Made by a program: the position numbers and the translations under genes. The notes under the pieces were generated by a model that saw nothing but the letters and a program-made list of their open reading frames with translations, had not been told where the DNA came from and did not search any database. Shown piece after piece: positions 43,096 through 53,663 of a stretch of DNA of 64,000 nt; the stretch's first letter is position 1, and each line of letters starts with the position of its first letter. Origin of the DNA: Sphingobacterium sp. UBA5670 (GTDB lineage: Bacteria; Bacteroidota; Bacteroidia; Sphingobacteriales; Sphingobacteriaceae); the NCBI RefSeq assembly GCF_002420705.1, contig NZ_DIIM01000018.1:1-64000 (forward strand), written 5' to 3'.

Positions 43096-43788
43096 ATGAG
43101 CACAAAAAATATGATCAAGATCACAAATCTTCAAAAGTATTACCGCACTGAAGAAGTTGAAACCGTCGCATTAAACAACCTAAACATTCATGTCAAAGAG
43201 GGCGAGTTTGTTGCTGTAATGGGCCCTTCCGGCTGTGGAAAATCGACTTTACTCAATATTATCGGATTGCTGGATGATTTGGATGAAGGAAGCTATCTGT
43301 TCAACGAGATTGAAGTTGCCAAATTCAAAGAACGCGGTCGCTCAGATCTTCGCAAACATAACATTGGTTTTGTGTTCCAGAGCTTTAATTTGATCGATGA
43401 GCTGACCGTATTTGAAAACGTGGAACTTCCACTGGTTTATACCAATGTTCCAGCAGCAGAACGCAAAAAACGTGTAGAAGAAGTTTTGGAAAAAGTGCAG
43501 ATCATGCACCGTCGCAATCACTTCCCACAACAGCTTTCCGGCGGTCAACAGCAACGTGTGGCTGTCGCTCGTGCGGTTGTCAATAATCCCAAACTGATCC
43601 TTGCCGATGAGCCTACGGGTAACCTCGATTCCAATAACGGTAACGAAGTTATGCAACTCCTGACTGAATTGAACGAGGCCGGCACAACCATCGTCATGGT
43701 AACACACAGTGAGCACGATGCAAAATTCTCTGACCGTGTAATCCGCATGCTAGACGGACAAGTGATTATGGAAACAACCTCGGTATAA
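43096..43788 (+). CDS. MacB/LolD-type ABC ATPase
   Basis: The 230-residue nucleotide-binding protein has Walker A GPSGCGKST (about residue 40), signature LSGGQQQR, Walker B LILADEPTGNLD and H-loop VTHSEHD. These place it with the MacB/LolD/FtsE group. It is the only ATPase in the window next to ten permeases without their own, so it probably serves several of them. It is 81 bp after P1 and 45 bp before P2. Confidence 0.95.
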   Translation: MSTKNMIKITNLQKYYRTEEVETVALNNLNIHVKEGEFVAVMGPSGCGKSTLLNIIGLLDDLDEGSYLFNEIEVAKFKERGRSDLRKHNIGFVFQSFNLIDELTVFENVELPLVYTNVPAAERKKRVEEVLEKVQIMHRRNHFPQQLSGGQQQRVAVARAVVNNPKLILADEPTGNLDSNNGNEVMQLLTELNEAGTTIVMVTHSEHDAKFSDRVIRMLDGQVIMETTSV

Positions 43789-43832
43789 AACAACTCATAT
43801 ATAACCAAGATATTAATCCTAATAACCTATAG

Positions 43833-46238
43833 ATGATGAGCACGATTAAATTAATTTTCAGACAATTATGGCGCAACCGTCTTTTCACATTTTTAAATGT
43901 ATTTGGGCTTGCCATCGGAATAAGTGCCTGTTGGCTTATTTTCCGCATCGTCAATTATGAATTTAGTTTTGACCAGCATCATCCAGAAAGTGAGCAGATT
44001 TACAAGGTCCATACCTCCTATGAAGAAAAGGATAAATTAGATCATTTCGATGGTGTTCCCGCACCATTACCGGCATATATCAAGGAAAACTTTGTCAATG
44101 TTGAACTGACAGTACCCATCTTTAAACAATACTTCGAGCGTGTCAGTAATAATGGCGGCGCGCAGAAAATAGAGTTTGAAGATCAGCCCGAAATCATCGG
44201 TACCACGGGCGACTATTTCAAAATGACACCTTATGTTTGGTTAGCTGGCGACCAAAGGAATATACTAAAAAATAGCCATGAAGTCATCCTAACAGAATCG
44301 CGGGCTAAATTGTATTTCCCAAACACGTCAATAGACCAAATCATAGGACAGACCTTGTCCTATGATAGTACATTGTACAATGTCGCCGGAATTGTAAAAG
44401 ATCTAGCACATCCAAGCAGCTTTTTGGGTAAAGAATTTATCCGGATTCCAGAGCAGGAATGGAATAGCACAAACTGGAACAATTCAAATTCAAATTGGCA
44501 GCTCTTTATTAAGGTAAAATCATCGGCTTCCCTTCCTAACCTTATAAAGACAGCCGACAAAAAGGCTTATGAGATGACGCATGCCGAATTTGACAAGTTT
44601 GGGTTTAAAATGCATGTAAATACAGTTCCTTTAAAAGACTTACATTTTACTTCTTACGCGCAAAATAATGTTGATCAGAAAATAATGTACGGTCTTATCG
44701 GCATAGGTATATTTTTGCTCTTACTCGCCTGTGTCAATTACATCAATCTCGCTACCGCCCAGATCCCACAACGCGCCAAGGAAATTGGTATCAGAAAGAC
44801 ATTGGGAGAAAGCCAGAAAAGAATTACAAAGTCCTTTCTGCTAGAAACATTTTGCATCACGGCTTTTTCGGTACTTTTATCTTGGCCTTTACTTATTCTT
44901 ATTCAATCCGTTTTAGCCGCCTATATTCCCGATCAGCTCAAGCTATATCCCGATCCCTGGGGTGTATCGATCTTTTTAGCAACACTTACCATTACGATTA
45001 CCTTAATTTCCGCAGGTTATCCGATCTTATTGACAAACAAAGTCAAGATTGTTGAAGTCATTAAAATCTCGAATGCACAAAGTCTCAAATTTGGCAATCT
45101 TTCTTTTCGAAAAATGCTCATTGTTTTTCAATTCTTGATTGCCCAACTATTTGTTATTTCAACTTGCATCATTGGTCTACAGTTGAAACATGCGCTACAG
45201 AATAACCCCGGCTTCGATAAGGATGCGATCATTACCCTAGGTTTCCCGAGTAAAAGCTACCAGGACAGTAAGGCTGATCCTTTTGTTTTTAAGCAAGCGA
45301 TTAAGCACATCACAGGTGTAGAGCAGGCTTCCTTGGGGCATCTGCCCATGAGTAACGACCATTGGGGAAATGCCTTGTTTGCGAAAAGTGATACGGGACA
45401 GGTACAAGCAGATGTACAAATGAAATTTGTCGACCAAGATAACTTTAAGCTCTATAATTTTAAAATGCTTGCTGGCCGCCCGCTGCAGTTGGCCGATACG
45501 AGCACTGGCATCGTGTTAAACTTAGCCACCGTTCAAAAGTTAGGCTTTAAATCTGCTGAAAATGCTGTAGGTAGCTTTGTCACGTATACAGACAAACAGC
45601 GGCAGATTGTGGGTGTAACCGACAATTTTCACACAAAAAATCTCCATGCTGCCATTCAACCTGTTGTCATGCTGAGTTCCATTAAAAAATGGGAATTAAA
45701 CAGACTAAGTGTCAAACTCAACAATAATTCAACTACCTGGCCGGAAACTTTAAAACAGATTGAGAAAGAATGGAAAAAATATTATCCAAAAGCCCCATTC
45801 AAATATGATTTCTATGATCAGCAAATCAAAGAACTCTATAGCAGTGATCTAAAATTCTCGAAGATTATCAATCTATTTACATCAACAACAATTCTCATCA
45901 GCTGCCTGGGATTGATCGGTCTGGTTACCATCACCACGGTACAACGTACCAAAGAAATTGGTATTCGAAAAGTGTTGGGAAGCACGGTATTGGGGATTAT
46001 TGAATTATTATCAAAAGATTATATCAAACTTATACTCATTTCTATTTTGATTGCTACCCCAATTTCTTGGTGGGCGATGCACAAATGGTTGGATGATTTT
46101 GCGTATAAAATAGAGCTATCCTGGTGGATGTTTATTATTCCGGCTGCCGCAACCTTACTTATTGCATTTTTTACGATGAGCTACCAATCCATAAAAGCGG
46201 CACGTGCAAACCCAGTACATAGTTTAAGAGATGAATAA
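43833..46238 (+). CDS. FtsX/MacB-type ABC permease P2
   Basis: The 801-residue permease has two core-domain/FtsX halves. Coupling segments are IPQRAKEIGIRKTLGES and TVQRTKEIGIRKVLGST; the first half has GES where most members have GAS. It ends VHSLRDE. Two ATG codons in a row open the frame (43833 and 43836). P2 is spaced 48 bp from P3. Confidence 0.9.
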   Translation: MMSTIKLIFRQLWRNRLFTFLNVFGLAIGISACWLIFRIVNYEFSFDQHHPESEQIYKVHTSYEEKDKLDHFDGVPAPLPAYIKENFVNVELTVPIFKQYFERVSNNGGAQKIEFEDQPEIIGTTGDYFKMTPYVWLAGDQRNILKNSHEVILTESRAKLYFPNTSIDQIIGQTLSYDSTLYNVAGIVKDLAHPSSFLGKEFIRIPEQEWNSTNWNNSNSNWQLFIKVKSSASLPNLIKTADKKAYEMTHAEFDKFGFKMHVNTVPLKDLHFTSYAQNNVDQKIMYGLIGIGIFLLLLACVNYINLATAQIPQRAKEIGIRKTLGESQKRITKSFLLETFCITAFSVLLSWPLLILIQSVLAAYIPDQLKLYPDPWGVSIFLATLTITITLISAGYPILLTNKVKIVEVIKISNAQSLKFGNLSFRKMLIVFQFLIAQLFVISTCIIGLQLKHALQNNPGFDKDAIITLGFPSKSYQDSKADPFVFKQAIKHITGVEQASLGHLPMSNDHWGNALFAKSDTGQVQADVQMKFVDQDNFKLYNFKMLAGRPLQLADTSTGIVLNLATVQKLGFKSAENAVGSFVTYTDKQRQIVGVTDNFHTKNLHAAIQPVVMLSSIKKWELNRLSVKLNNNSTTWPETLKQIEKEWKKYYPKAPFKYDFYDQQIKELYSSDLKFSKIINLFTSTTILISCLGLIGLVTITTVQRTKEIGIRKVLGSTVLGIIELLSKDYIKLILISILIATPISWWAMHKWLDDFAYKIELSWWMFIIPAAATLLIAFFTMSYQSIKAARANPVHSLRDE

Positions 46239-46286
46239 GATGATAAAGAAGCTCATTAATGAACAATACAACTAACACCTGTCCCT

Positions 46287-48662
46287 ATGATAAAGAATTA
46301 TTTAATAACCGCAATAAGAGAATTAAGGAAAAGAAAATTCTATACTGCTATCAATATATTAGGTCTGTCGGTCAGTCTTACTGCAGCGATATTAATTATT
46401 TTTTGGGTACAGGATGAACAGAGCTTTGATAAATTTCACCCAAACTATGAGGCAATATATACCGTAAATTCCCATTTGGATCCAGAACATAACGGCGCAA
46501 TTTGGGGCATAACTCCCGGCCCTATAGGCAACTATGCCAAAAATGCACCCGACGTAGAATTTGCAACGCGCGTTTCACAGGATTATAATGTTACCTTGGT
46601 CAATGATAAGCTGAAACGCCCTGTAACGGATATGAGTATCTATTATGTTGATGGCAGTTTTTTTAATATGTTTCATTTTCCCTTACAAGAGGGCTCGCTT
46701 GTAGGTTTTCAGGAAAATTATAAACAGGCACTGGTCACAGCATCAACAGCAGAAAAGCTCTTTAGCAGCCAGCAGGCCATTGGAAAGACCTTCCGTTACG
46801 GTGCAGATCTGTTCACCGTAGCCGGTATCTTAAAAGATGTTCCACAAAATTCCTCGATGCAATTCAATGTGATCATCCCATTAGGTTATCATGCACAACG
46901 GTTTACAAATTGGGGCGGTAATGGAAAATGGAAAACAATCGATGAAGACTTAGGCAATTACAGCTTCGCTACCTACGTCAAAGTAAAACCAACGGCTTCT
47001 CCTACCCGCATTGGAAAATTTATCTCGGAGAATTATACCAAAGCCCGCGATGGTGAAAATTCAACCATCTTTGTTTTAGATCCTTTAAAAACCATGCACT
47101 TAATCGCCCCGGACGGCAATAAATCGACACTTCGCATGGTGCAAATTTTTGGGATCATTGCAATCTTATTATTGGTTATTGGTGCGGTAAATTATGTCAA
47201 TCTGAGTACTGCACGGGCATTGGACCGGGCCAAAGATGTTGGCATCCGAAAGATAATCGGTGCTAATCGTCTCCATCTATTCTTACAGTTTATCACCGAA
47301 ACGGTTGTTGTATTCCTTTGCTCGCTCGTAATAGCTTTCATTCTTATCCTTGTACTTCATACTGGATACAATCAAATTGCACAAAAATCAATCAGCTACT
47401 CCTTCCAAAACAGTACAATATGGTTATATATAGGTGTTGCGATTATCGGCACACTAGGCTTATCCAGTATATATCCTGCGATACAACTTTCCTCATTCAA
47501 TCCCATTCATTCGTTAAAAGGAAAATCAGTTAAAGGAGTTTCCTCAACGACCATGCGTAAAATATTGGTGGTTTTTCAATTTACACTTTCTGTAACACTG
47601 ATTGTATGCACCTTGGTTATCCGCAATCAACTGGATTTTATCCAAAAGATTAACCTAGGATATGACCGAGATCATGTCATTACGCTTGGTCTTCCTGAGG
47701 AGGCCTACAAACATATGGACGCCATACAGACCGAACTCAAAAATAACGACGCAATACAAGGAGTCTCTCTTTCAAGTGTTTACAACATGACGGATTTCGG
47801 AAATGCCACGGGCGATATAGATTGGCCTGGCAAATCCAAAGACAACAAGCTAATCGTAGCGCAAGCCAAAATTGACAAGGATTTTATTCCGTTAATGAAT
47901 ATACAGTTCGTTGAGGGGAAAAATTTCACAGGTCTACCAGCGGATTCTTCCGGATATATTATCAACGAGACCTTAGCAAAACAAATGGGGTTAAAGCCGC
48001 CATATGTGGGATCCAATATGAGTTTCCACGATTTCCCTGGACAAATTATCGGTGTGGTGAAAGATTTTCACTTCAAATCCATCAAAGATAAAATAGGTCC
48101 AATGGTCTTCTGGACGCGCTGGGGAGCGGGCACGCTTTATGTGAAAACAAGTACCACAAAAGCCGCTGAGGCCATCAAAGCCTTAGAGAAGGTTTATAAC
48201 CGCTATCCATCAGACTCTCCTTTCAAATATACTTTCATTGATCAGCAATTTGATAGTCTATACAAATCCGAACAGCGTACAGGTTTGTTGTTCAATGTTT
48301 TTGCAGGTATCGCCATTTTTATATCTGCTTTAGGTCTGTTTGCATTGGCAACTCACGAAGCGCAAATGCGTATAAAAGAAATCGGCATCCGTAAAGTTCT
48401 TGGAGCGAGCACCTTTGGTGTCGTACGTCTGTTGGGAAGGAATTTCGTAATACTTGTGGCTATAGCCATTATGATTGCTTGTCCTATTGCAGTTTACCTG
48501 ATGAAACAATGGTTGAGCAACTTTGCCTATAAAACAGATCTAGAGCTGCAAACATTTGTCTTTGGTGGTATTCTGGCCTTGCTGATCGCCATTGTTACCG
48601 TCAGCTACCAGGCTGTTCGGGCAGCTTTATCCAATCCCGTAGATAGTTTAAGGGACGAATAA
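46287..48662 (+). CDS. FtsX/MacB-type ABC permease P3
   Basis: The 791-residue permease has coupling segments ALDRAKDVGIRKIIGAN and EAQMRIKEIGIRKVLGAS and ends VDSLRDE. The central part is closer to P7 than to its neighbours: both have ILVVxQFTxS followed by LGYxxDHxI and an xxGDxDWxGK segment in the second periplasmic domain. P3 and P7 thus look like a subgroup. Confidence 0.9.
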   Translation: MIKNYLITAIRELRKRKFYTAINILGLSVSLTAAILIIFWVQDEQSFDKFHPNYEAIYTVNSHLDPEHNGAIWGITPGPIGNYAKNAPDVEFATRVSQDYNVTLVNDKLKRPVTDMSIYYVDGSFFNMFHFPLQEGSLVGFQENYKQALVTASTAEKLFSSQQAIGKTFRYGADLFTVAGILKDVPQNSSMQFNVIIPLGYHAQRFTNWGGNGKWKTIDEDLGNYSFATYVKVKPTASPTRIGKFISENYTKARDGENSTIFVLDPLKTMHLIAPDGNKSTLRMVQIFGIIAILLLVIGAVNYVNLSTARALDRAKDVGIRKIIGANRLHLFLQFITETVVVFLCSLVIAFILILVLHTGYNQIAQKSISYSFQNSTIWLYIGVAIIGTLGLSSIYPAIQLSSFNPIHSLKGKSVKGVSSTTMRKILVVFQFTLSVTLIVCTLVIRNQLDFIQKINLGYDRDHVITLGLPEEAYKHMDAIQTELKNNDAIQGVSLSSVYNMTDFGNATGDIDWPGKSKDNKLIVAQAKIDKDFIPLMNIQFVEGKNFTGLPADSSGYIINETLAKQMGLKPPYVGSNMSFHDFPGQIIGVVKDFHFKSIKDKIGPMVFWTRWGAGTLYVKTSTTKAAEAIKALEKVYNRYPSDSPFKYTFIDQQFDSLYKSEQRTGLLFNVFAGIAIFISALGLFALATHEAQMRIKEIGIRKVLGASTFGVVRLLGRNFVILVAIAIMIACPIAVYLMKQWLSNFAYKTDLELQTFVFGGILALLIAIVTVSYQAVRAALSNPVDSLRDE

Positions 48663-48722
48663 AAACGAATATAAGAAAGTGGATGATTGGCATGTATACA
48701 CTGGCACTTAAGAAATAAAGCT

Positions 48723-51143
48723 ATGATCAAGAATTATATAAAAATAGCCTGGCGCAATATCCAGAAAAACAGAGGATACTCGACCATCAACATCATTGGC
48801 CTTGCAATAGGTTTGGCCTGTTGCCTATTGATCGCAATTTATGTTCAGAACGAACTTTCCTACGATAAATATCACGTAAACAAAGAGCGGATTTACCGCA
48901 TCGTACACGACTATAAAGATGTAAGCAGTACCGATCAGCATCAAATCTGGGGCAATGGTCCAATCGGTGAAGCCATCAAAGCAGATTTCCCTGAAATCGA
49001 AAAGGTCGTTCAATTTTCCGGTCAGACTTCTATCCTGCTCAAACAAGGCGATAAAAGATTCCAGGAAGAAAATGTGTTTTTTATGGATTCCACGGCATTT
49101 GACGTGTTCAGCTGGAAAATTTTAGCAGGTGATCCTCACACTGCCTTAAAAGATGCCTATTCTGTTGTATTGACAGCAACTACAGCTAAGAAATATTTCG
49201 GAGATCAAAATCCCATTGGAAAAACTCTTGAAGGCGGTTTAGCTGCGGGACGAGCCGATGCAGGCTTATATACCGTAACAGCAGTAATGGCCGATGTGCC
49301 AGCAAATTCACACTTTACGTTTGATGCACTGCTCTCCATGAGCACATTTCGAAAAGCTAGGCCGAGTGTGTTTGAAAAAGAAGGCTGGGACTATGTAGAC
49401 TTCTATACCTACTTCCTGGCCTCAAAAGATTTCGACCCTGCAAAATTCAACCAAAAAATACCTGCGTTTTTAAAACGGCATCTCCCAACAAATGAAAACT
49501 CAAATGCAAGATATAATTTTCACATCGAGCCTCTTCTTCAAGCTTATATGCACTCAGCAGCAGATCGGCAGCCGGGTGCTAACGGCAGCTATCAAAATTT
49601 ATATATATTCAGTATCATTGGTGGATTTATCTTACTCATTGCCTGCGTGAATTTTATGAATCTTGCCACTTCCAGGTCTATGGAAAGAGCGAAAGAAGTG
49701 GGTGTCCGAAAAACCATTGGTGCCAGCAAACGTAATCTCGTTTTTCAATTTATGTCTGAATCATTGGTTCTAGTATTCGTCAGTAGTATTTTGGCTATAC
49801 TGCTCGTTATGGCCTTTCTTCCCTTTTTGGAAGCATTCTCGGGTAAACACCTCAATTATTCGTCCCTGAAAAATGGGACGACCTGGGCAATATTCATCAT
49901 AACGACCATTTTTACCGGCCTGTTGGCAGCAAGCTATCCGGCCTTGATCTTAGCCAATTTTAAACCAATTACGGTACTCAAAGGAACTTATAGTACCAGC
50001 AAAGGCGGGACGCTATTACGTCGCATATTAGTTGTTTTTCAATTCTGCCTTTCCATTGCTTTAATTGCAGGTACTGTTGTGGTCGTTTCTCAACTCAATC
50101 AATTGCAACACCAGGATCTGGGATTCCAAAAAGACCAAAGGCTTGTGATAGATTATAATTTTGATGATAAGGTAAACAATAACCTTGAAGCAATAAAATC
50201 CACACTTGCAAAAGACAAAGATGTATTGTCTGTCACCGCATCACGCACGGTACCGGGAACATTTTTTCCAAATGCGGGAACCGAAATCATGGCAGCAAAC
50301 GGAACCATGACACCATTTGCTCCTTTCCTATACGAAGTCGATGTAGACTTTATTCCTAATATTGGTCTGCAAATGGCCGCAGGGCGTGCCTATTCCAGAG
50401 ATTTCCCAGCGGATACGGCCCATTCACTTGTTATCAATGAATCTGCTGCAAAACAATGGGGCTATTCAAATCCACAAGATATTATTGGCAAACAATTTCG
50501 TCAATGGGGAAGAGAAGGAACGGTTATCGGTGTGGTGAAAGATTTTAACTACCTCTCCTTACACCGCAAAATTGAACCCTTAGCGTTACGACTAGAACCA
50601 AGCAGCAGCCGGTATTTAACCTTGAATATCCAACATGTAAACCAGCCTGAGACCGTTGCCAGAATCGGAATGCTGTGGAATGAACTTGTACCAAACCGTC
50701 CATTTTTATATAGCTTTCTTGACGACAATTTCAATCGACAATATGAAGCAGATTTTAATTTTAGAAGACTTTTTACAGCCTTCTCCGGACTGGCACTTTT
50801 TATTGCCTGTTTAGGTTTATTGGGACTTGTTACGTATACAGCACAACAACGTACCAAAGAAATCGGTGTACGTAAAGTACTCGGTGCATCCCAATACAAT
50901 TTAATCTTACTACTTTCTTCTGACTTCATCAAATTACTGGCTGTAGCTCTCTTCATTGCAACACCGCTATCCTGGATAGCAATGAAAAAATGGCTGGATA
51001 ACTTCGCTTACCACATCGAGCCACAATGGTGGATGTTTGCCTTTGCCGGTTTCGCGGCTATTTTGATTGCATTATTTACAGTCAGCTATCAGACGTTTAA
51101 GGCAGCCAGAACGAACCCTGTAGATAGTTTACGAGATGAATAA
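48723..51143 (+). CDS. FtsX/MacB-type ABC permease P4
   Basis: The open frame begins at 48687, but the first 12 codons are not family-like. The ATG at 48723 gives MIKNYIKIAWRNIQKNRGYS, the standard opening of this array, and 806 residues. Coupling segments are SMERAKEVGVRKTIGAS and TAQQRTKEIGVRKVLGAS; the end is VDSLRDE. The first periplasmic domain has an extra AAGRADAGLY insert compared with P1-P3. Confidence 0.9.
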   Translation: MIKNYIKIAWRNIQKNRGYSTINIIGLAIGLACCLLIAIYVQNELSYDKYHVNKERIYRIVHDYKDVSSTDQHQIWGNGPIGEAIKADFPEIEKVVQFSGQTSILLKQGDKRFQEENVFFMDSTAFDVFSWKILAGDPHTALKDAYSVVLTATTAKKYFGDQNPIGKTLEGGLAAGRADAGLYTVTAVMADVPANSHFTFDALLSMSTFRKARPSVFEKEGWDYVDFYTYFLASKDFDPAKFNQKIPAFLKRHLPTNENSNARYNFHIEPLLQAYMHSAADRQPGANGSYQNLYIFSIIGGFILLIACVNFMNLATSRSMERAKEVGVRKTIGASKRNLVFQFMSESLVLVFVSSILAILLVMAFLPFLEAFSGKHLNYSSLKNGTTWAIFIITTIFTGLLAASYPALILANFKPITVLKGTYSTSKGGTLLRRILVVFQFCLSIALIAGTVVVVSQLNQLQHQDLGFQKDQRLVIDYNFDDKVNNNLEAIKSTLAKDKDVLSVTASRTVPGTFFPNAGTEIMAANGTMTPFAPFLYEVDVDFIPNIGLQMAAGRAYSRDFPADTAHSLVINESAAKQWGYSNPQDIIGKQFRQWGREGTVIGVVKDFNYLSLHRKIEPLALRLEPSSSRYLTLNIQHVNQPETVARIGMLWNELVPNRPFLYSFLDDNFNRQYEADFNFRRLFTAFSGLALFIACLGLLGLVTYTAQQRTKEIGVRKVLGASQYNLILLLSSDFIKLLAVALFIATPLSWIAMKKWLDNFAYHIEPQWWMFAFAGFAAILIALFTVSYQTFKAARTNPVDSLRDE

Positions 51144-51212
51144 ATAGAATCAATAAGACAGACTTAGTAGAGCACCAATAAATATATAAGCAAGAAACAA
51201 ATACATACGATC

Positions 51213-53615
51213 ATGATAAAGAACTATATAAAGACAGCTTGGCGAACGATCAGAGCAAACCGATTTTTCAGTATCCTTAATATTAGTGGACTGGCTATAG
51301 GTATCTGTGTATCGCTGTTGTTATTCGCCTTTATCCGTCAGGAACTAAGTTTTGATACTAAGTATCCAAAAGCTGACAATATCTACCGGGTCTACATGAA
51401 ACTATCTGCAGAATACGATCAGAAAAAAATGGTTGCGTTACCCAATGCGGTAGGTCCAGCATTAAAATCAGACATTACGCAGGTGGATAATATGGTGCGT
51501 CTTGTAAAAGACGGGTACGGTGCGACGGCTTCTCTCCGCACAGAAAATGATAATTTCTCCGAAAAACAATTATACCTAGCAGATTCTTCCCTGTTTTCCA
51601 TATTCGATTTTCAATTTATTGAAGGCAATGCACATACCGCTTTTTTAAATAAAAAGAGCATTGTTCTGTCTCAATCATCAAAAGAAAGATTATTTGGTAA
51701 ACAGGAAGCATTAGGCAAATTAATTAGCATCAACCAGCGTGATACCGTACAGGTAACCGGAGTTTTTAAAGATCTTCCAGCAAATAGCACAGTAGATTGC
51801 AACATGGTCATCAATATTATGGATTCATGGATGGGGCAAAATGTCCACTGGAGCAATGCGAGTTACGAAACTTATATTCTATTGAAAAAAGGTGCCGATC
51901 CAGCAAACATTGCTCAAGAAGCTACCAAATTAATTGATAGATACATCGAAAAAGACCATCAGTATTATACGCAATTTTTTCTCCAGCCATTATCAAAGGT
52001 ACATCTCTATTCATCAGATCTAATAAGTGGAGTTACGACACGTACCGGAAATATAAACATCATTAGGACACTATCAGTTCTTGCCTTTCTAGTCATTATG
52101 ATCGCATGCATCAATTACATGAATCTAGCAACAGCCAAATCGCAGAAAAATGCAAAACAGGTGGGCGTTAATAAGGTACTTGGCGCTACCCGTAGCCAGC
52201 TCATTATTCGTTTTTTTGTAGAAACCGCAACAATCAGTTTTTCGGCTATGCTCATTGGAATTGTCCTCGCCATTATACTCATTCCTGCGTTCAATTTGGT
52301 CGGTAAGACTGATATGACAATTCAACATCTTCTTAATTGGGATATGCTTGGAATATTGGCATTGGCATGGCTGATCATTACACTTGTTGCAGGCAGCTAT
52401 CCTGCGCTATTCCTTTCAAATATAAAATCGATATCCTTAATGAACAAAGGATATAACAAACAAGGAAAAACAATCCTAATCAGACAAATATTAGTTGTAT
52501 GCCAGTTTTCTATTTCGATCGTATTGATTATAGGCATCAGTATTATGCTCACTCAAATGAGCTTTATCCGCAATAAGGATTTAGGTTATCAGCCCGAAAA
52601 TGTGATATCTATTTCGATCCGTTCTTTGAAAAATCAAGAAAAGCTAAATACCCTAGGCCAACAAGTTCAAAACTTGGCCAACACGGTATCCACTACGTTT
52701 GCACAATCTATACCAGGATTCAATGAAAGCGGAAAAACAACTTATAAATTAACGACAGACAAGCAGGGCCTACCAACCTCAACCTGCGTCACCTATGGCA
52801 AGACAATCAATACTTTAGGACTAAAATTGCTTGCGGGGACAGATTTACCGGATGTTATCGGTCGTACTGACTCAACATGTTATGTATTGATCAACGAAAA
52901 AGTAATGAAATTTTTAGGTTACAAAACACCCGAAGAAGCGATAGGGAAGCATATCGTTACAGAGATGAGTGCGACAAATTCCATTATATCCGGTATTGTT
53001 AGAGATTTTAACTATACCAACCTAAAATCTGAGATTGGTGGATATACCTATTATACCATGAATGATCCTTCTGAATCTCCCCGGAATTTATTGATCCGCT
53101 ATAAAACAGCAGATCTCCAAACTTATATGGAGGAGATAAAAAAGATTTATACAGCTATTGCCCCCGATGCCGCTTTTGACTTCTCTTTTTTAGATCAACA
53201 TGTACAGGATCAATATGAAAATGAAATCCGTTCATCCAATGTTATGTCCCTGTTTTCATTCCTGACCTTATTTATTGCCTGCCTGGGTTTATTGGGACTA
53301 GCTGCCTATACAGCCGAATCAAGAAGTAAAGAGATCGGTATCCGTAAAGTTCTAGGTGCAAGTATCAGCAGCATTATTCATTTACTGTCCGCCAACTACA
53401 TCAAATTGATCTGTATAGCGTTTCTGATTGCAGCACCTGTTGCATATTACTTATTTAATAGTTGGCTAAATAATTTTGTATACCATATCGAGATGCCCTG
53501 GTGGGCATATGCGGTTGCTGTCCTAATAGTGACAATTATCGCATTTATTACAATTGGATTCCAAACTTTCAAAACTGCGATCCTAAAGCCGATAAACAGT
53601 TTGCGGGATGAATAG
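51213..53615 (+). CDS. FtsX/MacB-type ABC permease P5
   Basis: The 800-residue permease has coupling segments SQKNAKQVGVNKVLGAT and TAESRSKEIGIRKVLGAS. In the first, the usual RK is NK and ERAKE is KNAKQ, so the first-half contact with the ATPase may differ. It ends INSLRDE. It begins 69 bp after P4. Confidence 0.9.
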   Translation: MIKNYIKTAWRTIRANRFFSILNISGLAIGICVSLLLFAFIRQELSFDTKYPKADNIYRVYMKLSAEYDQKKMVALPNAVGPALKSDITQVDNMVRLVKDGYGATASLRTENDNFSEKQLYLADSSLFSIFDFQFIEGNAHTAFLNKKSIVLSQSSKERLFGKQEALGKLISINQRDTVQVTGVFKDLPANSTVDCNMVINIMDSWMGQNVHWSNASYETYILLKKGADPANIAQEATKLIDRYIEKDHQYYTQFFLQPLSKVHLYSSDLISGVTTRTGNINIIRTLSVLAFLVIMIACINYMNLATAKSQKNAKQVGVNKVLGATRSQLIIRFFVETATISFSAMLIGIVLAIILIPAFNLVGKTDMTIQHLLNWDMLGILALAWLIITLVAGSYPALFLSNIKSISLMNKGYNKQGKTILIRQILVVCQFSISIVLIIGISIMLTQMSFIRNKDLGYQPENVISISIRSLKNQEKLNTLGQQVQNLANTVSTTFAQSIPGFNESGKTTYKLTTDKQGLPTSTCVTYGKTINTLGLKLLAGTDLPDVIGRTDSTCYVLINEKVMKFLGYKTPEEAIGKHIVTEMSATNSIISGIVRDFNYTNLKSEIGGYTYYTMNDPSESPRNLLIRYKTADLQTYMEEIKKIYTAIAPDAAFDFSFLDQHVQDQYENEIRSSNVMSLFSFLTLFIACLGLLGLAAYTAESRSKEIGIRKVLGASISSIIHLLSANYIKLICIAFLIAAPVAYYLFNSWLNNFVYHIEMPWWAYAVAVLIVTIIAFITIGFQTFKTAILKPINSLRDE

Positions 53616-53663
53616 CGATACAGATCACAGTAAAATGTAGGATGAACAAAAAACGAAATAACT